Assembly: GCA_021730825.1 (NCBI GenBank)
Contig: JAKFYO010000186.1
Span: 1-14,730 of the forward strand
From: Hyphomicrobiales bacterium
GTDB taxonomy: Bacteria; Pseudomonadota; Alphaproteobacteria; Rhizobiales; Xanthobacteraceae
Reading direction: 5' to 3'
Length of the DNA stretch: 14,730 nt
The notes below the pieces were generated by a model. The model did not search any database. It was not told where the DNA came from and saw only the letters and a list, made by a program, of their open reading frames with translations. Below, piece after piece: positions 7,172 to 14,730 of the stretch (positions are counted from its first letter, which is position 1; each line of letters begins with the position of its first letter). A program made the translations under genes and the position numbers.

Positions 7172-7181
7172 TTAAGTTGTC

Positions 7182-7763
7182 ATGCCAGTATCAGTCGTCG
7201 AACAAAAACGCGCTTTGCGCAAAGACATGATCGCAAAGCGCGACGCGCTTTCGCCGATCTTTCGCAAGCAGATGTCGGAGAGGGTCGCGAAGCTCGATCT
7301 TCCGTTCGACGTTCCCGAAGGCGCGGTGGTTTCCGGCTGGTTTGCGATGGGAACCGAACTCAATCCCTATCCGCTGATGAAACGTCTCGCGGAAGAGAAT
7401 GCTGCCACGCTCGCATTGCCCGCGATCGAGGACGGCAAACTGATTTTCCGCGCGTGGGTTCCGGGCATGCAGTTGAAGCGCGTCGGCTTCGGCCTGTCCG
7501 AGCCGGGGCCGGAAGCAAAAAAAGTCGATCCCGACATTCTGTTCGTGCCGATGCTTGCGTTCGATCTCGCGGGCGCTCGTATCGGTTACGGCAAAGCCTA
7601 TTACGACGGCGGGTTATCGCGGCTGCGGGCGAAGAAAAAGATTGTCGCGGTCGGCCTCGCCTTCGACGAGCAATGCGCTGAAGCCGTTCCGACGGAACCA
7701 CACGACCAGAAGCTCGATTATGTGATAACGGAAGAAGGCGTGCGTTTCTCCGCCGGGACTTGA
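7182..7763 (+). CDS. fau: 5-formyltetrahydrofolate cyclo-ligase
   Basis: This 193-residue enzyme converts 5-formyltetrahydrofolate to 5,10-methenyltetrahydrofolate with ATP, returning the storage or inhibitory folate to one-carbon metabolism. Seen: the N-terminal basic helix KRALRKDMIAKRDAL (9-23) and the phosphate-loop region ARIGYGKAYYDGGL (132-145). A139 stands where many homologues have glycine in GxGxGYYD. PTEPHDQKLDYVITEEG (170-186) also matches the family. Length is normal. The start codon lies about ten bases after the 6S RNA 3' end and has no clear Shine-Dalgarno, as if translated from a processed or read-through 6S transcript. The gene ends three bases before the YmdB-like start codon. 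Co-occurrence with 6S RNA is conserved in many proteobacteria (E. coli ygfA). Confidence 0.9.
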   Translation: MPVSVVEQKRALRKDMIAKRDALSPIFRKQMSERVAKLDLPFDVPEGAVVSGWFAMGTELNPYPLMKRLAEENAATLALPAIEDGKLIFRAWVPGMQLKRVGFGLSEPGPEAKKVDPDILFVPMLAFDLAGARIGYGKAYYDGGLSRLRAKKKIVAVGLAFDEQCAEAVPTEPHDQKLDYVITEEGVRFSAGT

Positions 7764-7766
7764 TGG

Positions 7767-8585
7767 ATGCGTATTCTTTTTCTTGGTGACATCGTCGGGC
7801 GTTCGGGCCGGGTCGCCGTCGTCGATGTGCTTCCGTCACTGATCGAAGACTGGAAGCTCGATTTCGTCGGCATCAACGGCGAAAATTCCGCGGGCGGCTT
7901 CGGCATCACCGAAGCGATCTATGAAGAGCTGGTCGAGACCGGGGCGGACGCGATCACGCTCGGCAATCATTCATGGGATCAGCGCGAGGCGCTGGTCTTC
8001 ATCGAGCGCGCACCGAAACTCATTCGTCCGCTGAACTACCCGAAAGGTACGCCGGGCCGGGGTGCGGCACTTCTCGAAGCGAAGAACGGCAAGCGTGTGC
8101 TCGTGATTAACGCGATGGGGCGCGTCTTCATGGAGGCGCTCGACGATCCCTTCGCCGCGATCGAGAAAGAACTGGAGGCGTGCAAGCTTCGCGAACACGC
8201 CGACGCGATTATCGTCGATTTTCATGCCGAGGCGACCAGCGAGAAGCAGGCGCTCGGCTATATTCTCGACGGACGCATTTCCTTGCAGGTCGGCACGCAC
8301 ACCCACGCGCCAACCTCCGATTACCGGATCCTGCCCTCCGGCACCGCTTTCGTTTCCGACATCGGCATGTGCGGGGACTATGAGAGCGTGCTCGGCATGA
8401 ACAGAGACGAGCCGATCCGCAGATTCCAGACCAAGATTCCGTCGGGCCGCTTCGAGCCTGCGACCGGAGACGCTACCGTCTGCGGGCTCGCGGTCGAAAC
8501 CGACGACAAGACGGGATTGGCCGTAAAGATCGCGCCGGTGCGTATCGGCGGCGTATTGGAAGAAGCGCGGCCTAGCTTCTGGTAA
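7767..8585 (+). CDS. YmdB-like metallophosphoesterase (TIGR00282 family)
   Basis: This 272-residue protein of the dinuclear-metal phosphoesterase family includes B. subtilis YmdB, which acts on cyclic nucleotides such as 2',3'-cAMP. All expected metal ligands are visible: D8 in GDIVGR, E39 and N40 in NGEN, N67/H68 in GNHSWD, H153 in DFHAEATSEK, and H178/H180 in GTHTHAPT. The motif DIGMCG (198-203) is also typical. The intact site suggests an active hydrolase, but its physiological substrate is unknown. No signal peptide or membrane segment is seen, so it should be cytosolic. The start at 7767 lies four bases after the fau stop, which indicates operon membership. It sits between folate and YebC genes in a growth-related block. 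Confidence 0.88.
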   Translation: MRILFLGDIVGRSGRVAVVDVLPSLIEDWKLDFVGINGENSAGGFGITEAIYEELVETGADAITLGNHSWDQREALVFIERAPKLIRPLNYPKGTPGRGAALLEAKNGKRVLVINAMGRVFMEALDDPFAAIEKELEACKLREHADAIIVDFHAEATSEKQALGYILDGRISLQVGTHTHAPTSDYRILPSGTAFVSDIGMCGDYESVLGMNRDEPIRRFQTKIPSGRFEPATGDATVCGLAVETDDKTGLAVKIAPVRIGGVLEEARPSFW

Positions 8586-8594
8586 TCCGCTTGC

Positions 8595-8600
8595 TATAAC
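8595..8600 (+). promoter_or_regulatory. Candidate extended -10 element for yebC
   Basis: TATAAC preceded by TG (TGCTATAAC, 8592-8600) lies about 28 bases before the yebC start, in the 42-base spacer after the phosphodiesterase gene. An extended -10 can work with a poor -35, and none is obvious here. It would allow yebC to be transcribed separately from fau and the YmdB-like gene. This is a weak pattern match. Confidence 0.3.
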
Positions 8601-8627
8601 GCCCGGAAATTCGCTCGGGACTCGACC

Positions 8628-9374
8628 ATGGCCGGCCATTCGCAATTTAAAAACATCATGCACCGGAAGGGCCGGCAGGACGCCGCCCGCTCCAAGCTGT
8701 TCGGGAAGCTGGCGCGTGAAATCACGGTTTCCGCAAAGATGGGATTGCCGGATCCCGCGATGAACGCGCGGTTGCGCGCGGCCATCATCGCGGCGCGCGC
8801 GGAAAACATGCCGAAGGACAATATCGAGCGCGCGATCAAGAAGGCGTCTGGCAGCGACGGCGAGAATTTCGAAAACGTCCGTTACGAAGGTTACGGTCCC
8901 GGCGGTGTTGCGCTGATCATCGAGGCGCTGACCGACAACCGCACGCGTACCGTCGGCGAAGTCCGCACCTATTTCACAAAGAGCGGCGGCGCACTCGCAG
9001 AATCCGGCGCCGTGTCCTTCATGTTCAATCATGTAGGCGTGATCGAGTACGAAGCTGCGAAAGCCGATGCCGATACGATGCTGGAAGCCGCGATCGACGC
9101 GGGAGCGGACGACGCGATTTCCTCCGATACCGGCCACGAGATCGTGACCGCGACGGACACCTTGAACGAAGTGCAGAAGGCGCTGGAAGCGAAATTCGGC
9201 GATCCGAAGAAGAGCGGTCTGCTCTGGCGCCCGCAGAATACGATCACGGTCGATGACGAAGCCGGCGAGAAGCTGATGAAGCTCGTCGAGAATCTCGAAG
9301 AAAACGACGACGTGCAGAACGTCTACGGCAATTTCGAAATCTCGGAAGCGCTGATGGCAAAGCTCTCGGCGTGA
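8628..9374 (+). CDS. yebC: YebC/PmpR (TACO1) family protein
   Basis: This 248-residue member of the universal YebC family carries the hallmark N-terminus [17 protein letters not shown] (2-18), then the basic, alanine-rich helical domain (about 20-80) and two alpha/beta domains. [15 protein letters not shown] (64-78) and [15 protein letters not shown] (87-101) are typical. Members were described as transcription regulators and, more recently, as factors relieving ribosome stalling at proline-rich sequences. In alphaproteobacteria the gene is often near ruvC, as here. Only the EamA transporter gene intervenes. Its stop codon overlaps the GTG start of that gene by four bases (GTGA), suggesting translational coupling. 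No frame damage is seen. Confidence 0.94.
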   Translation: MAGHSQFKNIMHRKGRQDAARSKLFGKLAREITVSAKMGLPDPAMNARLRAAIIAARAENMPKDNIERAIKKASGSDGENFENVRYEGYGPGGVALIIEALTDNRTRTVGEVRTYFTKSGGALAESGAVSFMFNHVGVIEYEAAKADADTMLEAAIDAGADDAISSDTGHEIVTATDTLNEVQKALEAKFGDPKKSGLLWRPQNTITVDDEAGEKLMKLVENLEENDDVQNVYGNFEISEALMAKLSA

Positions 9375-10270
9375 ACAATTCCCGCGCGCTCGGCTACGCC
9401 GCCATCATCTCCGCGGTGACGATCTGGGGTGCATGGGTAGCGCTCACACGCTACGCAGTCATCGGCTCCTTGACGCCCGCTTCGGTGACGCTGCTGCGCG
9501 TCGGAATTCCCGCGCTCTTGCTCGCGCCGGTTTTGTTTCGCATCGGGGTCTGGCCGAAAGGCAAGACCGTCCCGTTTCTTTTCTGCATTCTCGGCGCGGG
9601 CGTGCCGTTCCTGCTGATCATCGGCAACGGCATGCGTTATGCGCCGACTGCCGATGTCGGGCCGATGGTGCCGGGCACGATGCCGCTGATCGTGGCGTTG
9701 CTCTCCGTGATCCTCTTCAAGGAAAAACTTGGCTGGATGCGTGCGCTCGGCTTTGCGCTTTGCGCGGCCGGTGTTTTGACGATCGTAGGCCGCAGCGTTC
9801 TGACGTCGAGCGGCGACACTTCTTTCGGTCATCTGCTTTTGATTACGGCGGCGTTCTGCTGGGCCTGCTACACGGTTGCGTTTCGTCATGTCGGGGTGAG
9901 CGCAATCGAGATGGCGGCACTGGTGAGTTTCTGGTCGGCGCTCGCGATACTGCCATTCGGGATTCCTCCGCTGATCGAAGCGTGGAGCAAGGGCGCGCAT
10001 GCCGACATCGTCGTGCAGGCGATTATTCAGGGCCTCGGCTCCGGCCTGATCGCGCTTGTTCTTTATAATATCGGGATCGCAAGACTTGGCGCCTCGCGCG
10101 CCGCGGCGTTTGTGGCGCTGGTGCCGGCGCTTGCGACCGTGATCGCAATTCCGCTCTTGAAGGAAATCCCTGATCTCGCTTCGATCATCGGCGTAGTCGC
10201 GACCGGCGCTGGCGTCTTGCTCGCAAGCGGCGTCTTGAACGAATTTTTATCGAAGAAACCGGCGCCATAG
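9371..10270 (+). CDS. EamA/DMT superfamily inner-membrane transporter
   Basis: This 299-residue, ten-helix membrane protein is built of two EamA repeats (about residues 8-140 and 154-286). Each repeat ends in the familiar pattern: [20 protein letters not shown] (115-134) and [20 protein letters not shown] (262-281). Helices lie roughly at 7-25, 34-55, 67-86, 95-116, 124-140, 153-171, 181-200, 212-232, 238-259 and 266-287. Members export or import metabolites such as amino acids, and the substrate here cannot be inferred. The start is GTG at 9371, inside the yebC stop (GTGA overlap). No Shine-Dalgarno is evident, so translation is probably coupled. The gene is followed by 44 bases before ruvC. 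A short stem there (GGTCT/AGACC) lacks a U-tract, so termination is doubtful. Confidence 0.88.
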   Translation: MNNSRALGYAAIISAVTIWGAWVALTRYAVIGSLTPASVTLLRVGIPALLLAPVLFRIGVWPKGKTVPFLFCILGAGVPFLLIIGNGMRYAPTADVGPMVPGTMPLIVALLSVILFKEKLGWMRALGFALCAAGVLTIVGRSVLTSSGDTSFGHLLLITAAFCWACYTVAFRHVGVSAIEMAALVSFWSALAILPFGIPPLIEAWSKGAHADIVVQAIIQGLGSGLIALVLYNIGIARLGASRAAAFVALVPALATVIAIPLLKEIPDLASIIGVVATGAGVLLASGVLNEFLSKKPAP

Positions 10271-10314
10271 AGGCGGTCTAGGCAGACCCCGATGGCGGCG
10301 TTATCACCGCAGGG

Positions 10315-10833
10315 ATGACGCGCGCGAATCGCATAATCGGCATCGACCCCGGCCTCCGCCGCACCGGCTGGGGCGTGATCGAGTGCGAGGGGACGAAGCT
10401 CTCCTTCGTCGCCTGCGGCTCGGTGAACGCGGACGAGCGCGAAACTTTGAGCGAGCGTCTCGCTTTCATCCACAAGGGGCTCAGCGAAATCATCGGGCGC
10501 TATGCGCCGCATGAGGCCGCGGTCGAAGAGACCTTCGTGAATGCCGATCCGCGCGCGGCGCTGAAGCTCGGGCAGGCGCGGGGGATTGCGCTGGTTGTGC
10601 CGGCGCAGGCGGGGCTGCCGGTTGCGGAATATGCGCCGAACCTCATCAAGAAAACGGTGGTCGGTGCGGGGCGCGCCGAGAAGGCACAGATCAGATTGAT
10701 GATCCGCGTCCTGATGCCGAAAGCAGATCCGCAAAGCGACGATGCGGCGGATGCTTTGGCAATCGCGATCTGTCACGCGCATCATAGGCAAAGCGTGGAT
10801 ATTCTCTCCCGGGTCGTGGGGGGCACGTTGTGA
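10315..10833 (+). CDS. ruvC: Holliday junction resolvase RuvC
   Basis: This 172-residue dimeric endonuclease cuts four-way DNA junctions symmetrically during recombinational repair. The RNase-H-like fold is indicated by [14 protein letters not shown] (7-20). The four acidic catalytic residues are D11, E71 in AAVEETFVN, and D143 and D146 in [22 protein letters not shown] (84-90) and [18 protein letters not shown] (106-123) match the family. Length is typical. It begins the ruvC-ruvA-ruvB cluster. Its stop codon overlaps the GTG start of ruvA by four bases, which should couple their synthesis. Confidence 0.95.
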   Translation: MTRANRIIGIDPGLRRTGWGVIECEGTKLSFVACGSVNADERETLSERLAFIHKGLSEIIGRYAPHEAAVEETFVNADPRAALKLGQARGIALVVPAQAGLPVAEYAPNLIKKTVVGAGRAEKAQIRLMIRVLMPKADPQSDDAADALAIAICHAHHRQSVDILSRVVGGTL

Positions 10834-11447
10834 TCGGGAAGCTGCGCGGCGTGATCGATACCTATGGCGAGGATTTCGTCGTGATCGACGTGCATGGCGT
10901 CGGCTATGTCGTGCATTGCTCGGTGCGCACGCTGCAATCGCTGCCGCCCCAAGGCGAAGCCGCGACCATCTCCATCGAGACGCATGTGCGCGAGCAGGAG
11001 ATCAAGCTGTTCGGCTTCACGAACGATCTCGAGCGCGAGTGGTTTCGTATTCTCCAGACCGTGCAGGGTGTCGGCGCGAAGGTCGCGCTTGCGATTTTAT
11101 CCACGCTGAAGCCCGCCGAACTCGCAAACGCGATAGCGCTCGGCGACAAGACCGCCGTGTCGCGCACGCCGGGCGTCGGGCCGAAGCTGGCTGCGCGCAT
11201 TGTCGCCGAACTGAAAGACAAAGCGCCGGCGTTTGCGACCGTCGATCCTTCGGTCGTGAAACTTCAAGGTGATCTTTCCGAGCGCCGCGCGCCGCAGCCG
11301 GTGGCCGATGCCGTCTCCGCGCTCGTACATCTCGGTTACGGAGAGATACAGGCAGGTGCCGCGGTCGCAGCGGCTGTTCGCGCATCCGAAGAGAATGCGC
11401 CGGTTGAGACATTGATCAGGCTCGGGCTGAAGGAACTGGCGCGATGA
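10830..11447 (+). CDS. ruvA: Holliday junction branch-migration protein RuvA
   Basis: This 205-residue junction-binding protein forms tetramers that hold the four-way junction open while RuvB rings drive branch migration. Seen: domain I, an OB fold starting [10 protein letters not shown] (1-10) with [10 protein letters not shown] (21-30); domain II with two helix-hairpin-helix motifs, [10 protein letters not shown] (77-86) and [12 protein letters not shown] (113-124); and a C-terminal three-helix domain III (about 155-205) that contacts RuvB. The start is GTG at 10830, overlapping the ruvC stop. Its stop in turn overlaps the ATG of the following membrane protein gene (ATGA). Length is normal. 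Confidence 0.95.
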   Translation: MIGKLRGVIDTYGEDFVVIDVHGVGYVVHCSVRTLQSLPPQGEAATISIETHVREQEIKLFGFTNDLEREWFRILQTVQGVGAKVALAILSTLKPAELANAIALGDKTAVSRTPGVGPKLAARIVAELKDKAPAFATVDPSVVKLQGDLSERRAPQPVADAVSALVHLGYGEIQAGAAVAAAVRASEENAPVETLIRLGLKELAR

Positions 11448-11890
11448 GCGCCGTCGCGAGAATTAAATCTCCGCCTTCGCGAGCGGGTTCTTTCTTTGTG
11501 GTGGTTGTTATATTCGTTTCCTTTGGTCCGCTGGTCGGCGGCCTGGCCGTGTGGATTTCTGTCAGTGCTGCGAGACTCGTGAACATTGGCATCAGCAACG
11601 ACCCGATCGGTTATTTCTCGATGCTTGCGCTCATATTGCTCTTTTGCCACCTCGTCGGCATCGTGTATGCGCTGATTGCAGGAATAGTTGTCGCTTCGGC
11701 CGGAATTTTCATGCGCTGGAATAATTTGCTTGTTCCGTTTTTGGCAGCGGCCGCCGCCAGCCTTATCGGTCCTTTCGTTCCGTGGTTCTATTCCAAGCTG
11801 TCTATGACGGGTGCGATGGACGGGATCGCAGTTTTCCAATCTGCTTGGCTGCGACACTGGCGTGCTGGTTCTTCGCGCGAGGTATTGTGA
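11444..11890 (+). CDS. Unrecognised small membrane protein between ruvA and ruvB
   Basis: I do not recognise a family for this 148-residue product. It has three or four predicted membrane segments (about 16-40, 58-87 and 93-116), a short basic N-terminus ([13 protein letters not shown]) and a polar tail of about 30 residues ending [15 protein letters not shown]. No catalytic motif is visible. Its ATG overlaps the ruvA stop (ATGA) and its stop lies seven bases before the ruvB start, so it is fully embedded in the ruv operon. Codon choice looks more AT-rich than in its neighbours (TTT, TTG, ATA), partly because hydrophobic residues use T-rich codons. The intact frame and tight coupling argue that it is a real gene. 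A link to recombination is inference from position only. Confidence 0.75.
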   Translation: MSAVARIKSPPSRAGSFFVVVVIFVSFGPLVGGLAVWISVSAARLVNIGISNDPIGYFSMLALILLFCHLVGIVYALIAGIVVASAGIFMRWNNLLVPFLAAAAASLIGPFVPWFYSKLSMTGAMDGIAVFQSAWLRHWRAGSSREVL

Positions 11891-11897
11891 GAGCGAC

Positions 11898-12935
11898 ATG
11901 GCAGAGCGCCTAGTTTCCGCACACCAGCGCGACGACGATCCGGCGGAAGCGTCGCTCCGCCCGCAAAAGCTCTCCGAGTTCATCGGTCAGCAGCAGGCGC
12001 GTGCGAACCTTTCGGTCTTCATCGAGGCGGCGAAGACGCGGAAAGAAGCGCTCGATCATGTGCTGCTCGTCGGCCCTCCGGGTCTCGGCAAGACCACGCT
12101 TGCGCAGATCGTGGCGCGTGAGCTCGGCGTGAACTTCCGCGCGACTTCCGGCCCGGTGATCGCAAAGGCGGGCGATCTCGCCGCACTTCTCACCAATCTC
12201 GAAGATCGGGATGTACTGTTCATCGATGAAATTCACCGGCTCAATCCGGCGATCGAGGAAGTGCTTTATCCCGCGATGGAAGACTATCAGCTCGATCTCA
12301 TCATCGGCGAAGGTCCGGCCGCGCGTTCGGTGAAAATCGAACTGGCGAAGTTCACGCTGGTGGGGGCCACCACGCGCTCCGGTTTGCTGACGACGCCGCT
12401 CCGCGATCGCTTCGGGATTCCGGTTCGGCTCGGCTTCTATGAAGTCGATGAACTGGAAACAATCGTCGAGCGTGGCGCGCGCGTGCTCAACATAGGCATG
12501 AGCAAAGACGGTGCGCGCGAGATCGCGAAACGCGCGCGCGGTACGCCACGCATCGCAGGGCGCCTCTTGAAGCGCGTGCGCGACTTCGCCTCGGTCGACA
12601 AAGTTTCGCAGATCGACAGCAAGGCCGCCGACCGCGCGCTCTCGCAACTCGAAGTCGATGCCGCAGGTCTCGACGCGATGGATCGCCGTTATTTGCGCAT
12701 CATCTCCGATCACTACGCCGGCGGGCCTGTGGGGATCGAGACGATTTCGGCGGCGCTCTCCGAGCCGCGCGATGCGCTCGAAGACATCATCGAGCCGTTT
12801 CTCATTCAGCGCGGTTTCATCCAGCGCACGCCGCGCGGCCGCATGATGACTTCGCACGCTTACAAACATCTCGGATTAAGCGAGCCGAAGCGCGACGCTT
12901 CGCAGATGCCGCTGTTCGATCAGGGCGAGGAATGA
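11898..12935 (+). CDS. ruvB: Holliday junction branch-migration helicase RuvB
   Basis: This 345-residue AAA+ motor forms hexameric rings that pump DNA through the RuvA-bound junction. Seen: Walker [10 protein letters not shown] (59-67), Walker B VLFIDEIH (106-113), sensor 1 GATTR (156-160), the LRDRFG arginine box (168-173), [16 protein letters not shown] in the sensor 2 domain, and a C-terminal winged helix containing [11 protein letters not shown] that binds DNA. Start at 11898 (MAERLVS) is chosen because family sequence begins there. The upstream in-frame extension overlaps the membrane protein gene and is not family-like. The stop overlaps the ybgC start (ATGA). Length is as usual for the family. 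Confidence 0.96.
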   Translation: MAERLVSAHQRDDDPAEASLRPQKLSEFIGQQQARANLSVFIEAAKTRKEALDHVLLVGPPGLGKTTLAQIVARELGVNFRATSGPVIAKAGDLAALLTNLEDRDVLFIDEIHRLNPAIEEVLYPAMEDYQLDLIIGEGPAARSVKIELAKFTLVGATTRSGLLTTPLRDRFGIPVRLGFYEVDELETIVERGARVLNIGMSKDGAREIAKRARGTPRIAGRLLKRVRDFASVDKVSQIDSKAADRALSQLEVDAAGLDAMDRRYLRIISDHYAGGPVGIETISAALSEPRDALEDIIEPFLIQRGFIQRTPRGRMMTSHAYKHLGLSEPKRDASQMPLFDQGEE

Positions 12936-13402
12936 ATACTTCGCAGCATTGGCCCGATCTCGCGGGCAAGATCGAAAACGGCGCGCATGTCATGGCGGTC
13001 CGCGTCTATTACGAAGACACGGATTTTTCCGGCGTGGTCTATCACGCGAGCTATCTTCGCTTCATGGAGCGAGGCCGTACGGATTTTCTGCGGCTCTTGG
13101 GTGTCGATCACCGCGCCTTGTTCGAGGAAGCAGGGCAGGAGGCGCCAGGTTTTGCCTTCGTCGTGCGGTCGATGACTTTGGAATATCTCAAACCTGCGCA
13201 CATGGACGACGTGCTTACGATCAAGACTTCGCCTGCGGAAATCGCGGGCGCATCGCTTACGCTGAAGCAGGAAGTATTTCGCGGCGATACGCTACTTTTA
13301 GAAGCGATGGTCAAAGCGGCATTCGTCTCCGGCGGACGCGCGCGGCGCATCCCCGAGGCGCTCAGAAAAGCGATGTCTCCGGACGCACTGTCCCATCGCT
13401 AA
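12932..13402 (+). CDS. ybgC: Tol-Pal associated acyl-CoA thioesterase YbgC
   Basis: This 156-residue hotdog-fold thioesterase hydrolyses acyl-CoA and is regularly encoded at the head of tol-pal clusters. The active-site segment [20 protein letters not shown] (25-44) is clear. D31 corresponds to the catalytic aspartate of E. coli YbgC, and H38 follows in VVYH. The ATG at 12932 overlaps the ruvB stop. It gives a 20-residue N-terminal lead, slightly longer than in E. coli. ATG 12992 (MAVRVYYED) is an alternative start, but the overlap favours the first. The gene joins the ruv operon to the tol genes, with a 218-base gap before tolQ. Confidence 0.92.
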   Translation: MNTSQHWPDLAGKIENGAHVMAVRVYYEDTDFSGVVYHASYLRFMERGRTDFLRLLGVDHRALFEEAGQEAPGFAFVVRSMTLEYLKPAHMDDVLTIKTSPAEIAGASLTLKQEVFRGDTLLLEAMVKAAFVSGGRARRIPEALRKAMSPDALSHR

Positions 13403-13413
13403 CCTATTGTTAA
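13399..13413 (+). promoter_or_regulatory. Candidate CtrA-type binding site upstream of tolQ
   Basis: CTAA (13399-13402), seven bases, then TTAA (13410-13413) followed by CC. This matches the CtrA consensus TTAA-N7-TTAA at seven of eight positions with exact spacing. It overlaps the ybgC stop codon and lies about 210 bases before tolQ. CtrA is the cell-cycle master regulator of alphaproteobacteria, and Tol-Pal acts in outer-membrane constriction at division, so control by CtrA would be sensible. A chance match cannot be excluded. Confidence 0.3.
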
Positions 13414-13620
13414 CCGTGTAAGCCCTTCTCTCTGGAGCGCGATCCGCGAGGCCGCGCCCCAGTTTGGACAGATTCAGTGCCGTATTGACGGGACCAGGCG
13501 AGAGCGGGTGCGGGGCGAGCCAAATTGCCGGGCCCTAAGACGTAAGTCCGCTCGCATACCCCACTCCCGGATACACGGTGCGCGGCGCGATCGCAGTCGC
13601 CGCAACGCAAAGGACTTTCG
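13403..13620 (+). other. Long tolQ upstream region with possible structured leader
   Basis: This 218-base spacer carries no gene I can support. It holds TTGACG at 13485-13490 without a convincing -10. A foldback lies between 13508-13519 (GTGCGGGGCGAG) and 13551-13564 (CTCGCATACCCCAC), pairing with small bulges. The AAAGGA Shine-Dalgarno of tolQ is at 13609-13614. The region probably contains the tol promoter and a structured 5' leader. No terminator for the ruv-ybgC transcript is seen. Confidence 0.4.
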
Positions 13621-14409
13621 ATGGCCGACCTTCTCAATCAATTCCTGCACGAGATTTCGCTCTGGCTCTCCTTCGGCATGCCGGATCTCATCGCGCAGGC
13701 GCCGACACCTGAAGTGCAGCAGCAGACGATTGCGGCACCGACTGACATCTCTTTATGGGCGCTGTTCTGGCAAGCGCATCTCGTCGTCAAAGCGGTGATG
13801 CTCGGTTTGCTGGTCGCCTCGATCTGGGTCTGGGCCATCGTAATCGACAAGACGATTTTGTACGCGCGCACGCGGCGCGACATGGACCGCTTCGAGCAGT
13901 CGTTCTGGTCGGGCGAAAGCCTCGAAGATCTGTATCGCGCGCTGTCGGCCAAGCCCGTGCATGCGATGGCGGCACTCTTCGTCTCCGCGATGCGCGAGTG
14001 GAAGCGCACCTATGAAGGCGGCGGCAAGGCAATCGGCACGCTGAACCAGCGCATCGAGAAGGTGATGAACGTGACCATCACGCGCGAAGTGGATCGCCTC
14101 GAGCGGCGGCTGCTTGTGCTTGCGACGGTCGGCTCCGCCGGACCCTTCATCGGCCTGTTCGGAACGGTCTGGGGCATCATGACGAGCTTCCAGTCGATCG
14201 CGGCCTCGAAGAATACGAGCCTTGCGGTGGTCGCCCCCGGCATCGCGGAAGCGCTTTTTGCCACCGCCATCGGCCTGGTCGCCGCCATACCGGCGACCAT
14301 TTTCTATAACAAGTTCATTTCCGAGGTGAACCGTCAGGCCCAGCGCATGGAAAGCTTCGCAGACGAGTTCTCCGCGATCCTGTCGCGGCAGGTGGACGAG
14401 AATTCCTGA
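13621..14409 (+). CDS. tolQ: Tol-Pal system inner-membrane protein TolQ
   Basis: This 262-residue protein is a proton-channel component that with TolR energises TolA and drives outer-membrane constriction at division. It belongs to the MotA/TolQ/ExbB family. Three membrane helices are visible: about 53-76 (after a 50-residue periplasmic lead), 167-190 with the signature SAGPFIGLFGTVWGIM (172-187), and 206-232 with GIAEALFATAIGLVAAIP (207-224). A cytoplasmic loop of about 90 residues connects the first two. The N-terminal lead, with a proline/glutamine-rich stretch (27-40), is longer than in E. coli TolQ. The ATG at 13621 has a good AAAGGA Shine-Dalgarno six bases upstream. tolR follows nine bases after the stop. 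Confidence 0.94.
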   Translation: MADLLNQFLHEISLWLSFGMPDLIAQAPTPEVQQQTIAAPTDISLWALFWQAHLVVKAVMLGLLVASIWVWAIVIDKTILYARTRRDMDRFEQSFWSGESLEDLYRALSAKPVHAMAALFVSAMREWKRTYEGGGKAIGTLNQRIEKVMNVTITREVDRLERRLLVLATVGSAGPFIGLFGTVWGIMTSFQSIAASKNTSLAVVAPGIAEALFATAIGLVAAIPATIFYNKFISEVNRQAQRMESFADEFSAILSRQVDENS

Positions 14410-14418
14410 GGACGGATC

Positions 14419-14730
14419 ATGGGCAGTTCTTTCGGATCGAGCGGAAGCAGCAGGCGGTCGTCGCGCATTCGCGGCGGCGGCGTGAATGCGGAAATCAACG
14501 TGACGCCGATGGTCGACGTCATGCTGGTGCTTCTTATTATCTTCATGATCTCGGCGCCGTTGCTGACCGTCGGCGTGCCGATCGATCTGCCGCAGAGCCA
14601 GGCCAAATCGCTCGATCAGGAACGCGAGCCGCTGACGCTTTCGGTGAACGACAAGGGACAGGTGTTCTTGCAGAACACCGAGATCAAGATCGAAGAACTG
14701 GTCGACAAGCTGAAAGCGGTCGCGAAGCAA
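14419..14730 (+). CDS. tolR: Tol-Pal system protein TolR, C-terminus cut by window edge
   Basis: The frame has 104 codons visible and is open at the window end. TolR (ExbD/TolR family) pairs with TolQ to use the proton gradient. Seen: a serine/arginine/glycine-rich cytoplasmic lead (1-22), INVTPMVDVMLVLLIIFMIS (26-45) forming the single membrane helix with the conserved proton-carrying aspartate at D33, then the start of the periplasmic domain (PLLTVGVPIDLPQ onward). The ATG at 14419 has a GAGGA Shine-Dalgarno (14408-14412) that overlaps the tolQ stop codon. tolA, tolB and pal would be expected beyond the edge. Confidence 0.93.
   Translation, partial: MGSSFGSSGSSRRSSRIRGGGVNAEINVTPMVDVMLVLLIIFMISAPLLTVGVPIDLPQSQAKSLDQEREPLTLSVNDKGQVFLQNTEIKIEELVDKLKAVAKQ

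Noticed and set aside
7971..9137. A 388-codon minus-strand frame opposite the phosphodiesterase and yebC genes
   Set aside because: It spans two well-supported genes and their spacer on the other strand, shows no family motif, and has the composition of a mirror frame.
10271..10314. Short inverted repeat GGTCT/AGACC after the EamA gene as a terminator
   Set aside because: Only five base pairs and no following T-run, so it is not a credible intrinsic terminator.
11910..12869. A 319-codon minus-strand frame opposite ruvB
   Set aside because: RuvB is unmistakable on the plus strand. The antisense product has no recognisable domain.
13485..13490. TTGACG as the -35 box of a tolQ promoter
   Set aside because: No acceptable -10 lies 16-18 bases downstream (the sequence there is GC-rich), so I do not call a promoter.
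1..14730. CRISPR arrays, tRNA or rRNA genes, insertion sequences, phage or toxin-antitoxin genes
   Set aside because: I looked for spaced direct repeats, cloverleaf-like segments, transposase motifs and flanking inverted repeats and saw none that I can support.

Overview
The window is about 14.7 kb of high-GC DNA (GC-rich third codon positions). I read it as chromosome of an alphaproteobacterium of the order Hyphomicrobiales (Rhizobiales), probably close to the Bradyrhizobiaceae/Xanthobacteraceae. This rests on gene order (tkt-gap-pgk-fba-thiE-like; DUF4164-zapA-6S RNA-fau; ruvCAB-ybgC-tolQR), on the alphaproteobacterial form of 6S RNA, and on a palindromic intergenic repeat of a type common in this group. 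No mobile element, prophage, CRISPR array or transferred island is visible. Most of the window is conserved housekeeping DNA, and the unusual items are small and lie between the known genes.

Left part (1-6156, minus strand): a central carbon cluster read tkt -> gap -> 33-codon membrane ORF -> pgk -> fba -> ThiE-like gene (cut by the window edge). Its enzymes join the non-oxidative pentose phosphate or Calvin-type sugar interconversions to lower glycolysis and gluconeogenesis. A clear intrinsic terminator lies between gap and pgk, and a second one closes the cluster after fba. A palindromic repeat sits between tkt and gap.

Middle (6157-10270, plus strand): a divergent promoter region, then a DUF4164 coiled-coil protein, zapA (FtsZ-ring factor), the 6S RNA, 5-formyltetrahydrofolate cyclo-ligase, a YmdB/TIGR00282-type phosphodiesterase, a YebC/TACO1 protein and an EamA-type transporter. 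These genes are tightly packed.

Right part (10315-14730, plus strand): Holliday-junction genes ruvC, ruvA and ruvB, with an unrecognised 148-residue membrane protein between ruvA and ruvB. The ybgC thioesterase follows, then a 218-base gap, then tolQ and the start of tolR (cut by the window edge). Four-base stop/start overlaps link yebC to the EamA gene, ruvC to ruvA, ruvA to the membrane protein, and ruvB to ybgC, which suggests translational coupling.

The best candidate for something undescribed is the gap-pgk junction. A 33-codon single-pass membrane ORF starts two bases after the gap stop, and its own stop codon lies inside a perfect 10-bp terminator hairpin. The U-tract of that hairpin ends about 13 bases before the pgk start codon. 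This could be a translation-coupled attenuator that sets the gap:pgk ratio, a real small protein, or both.
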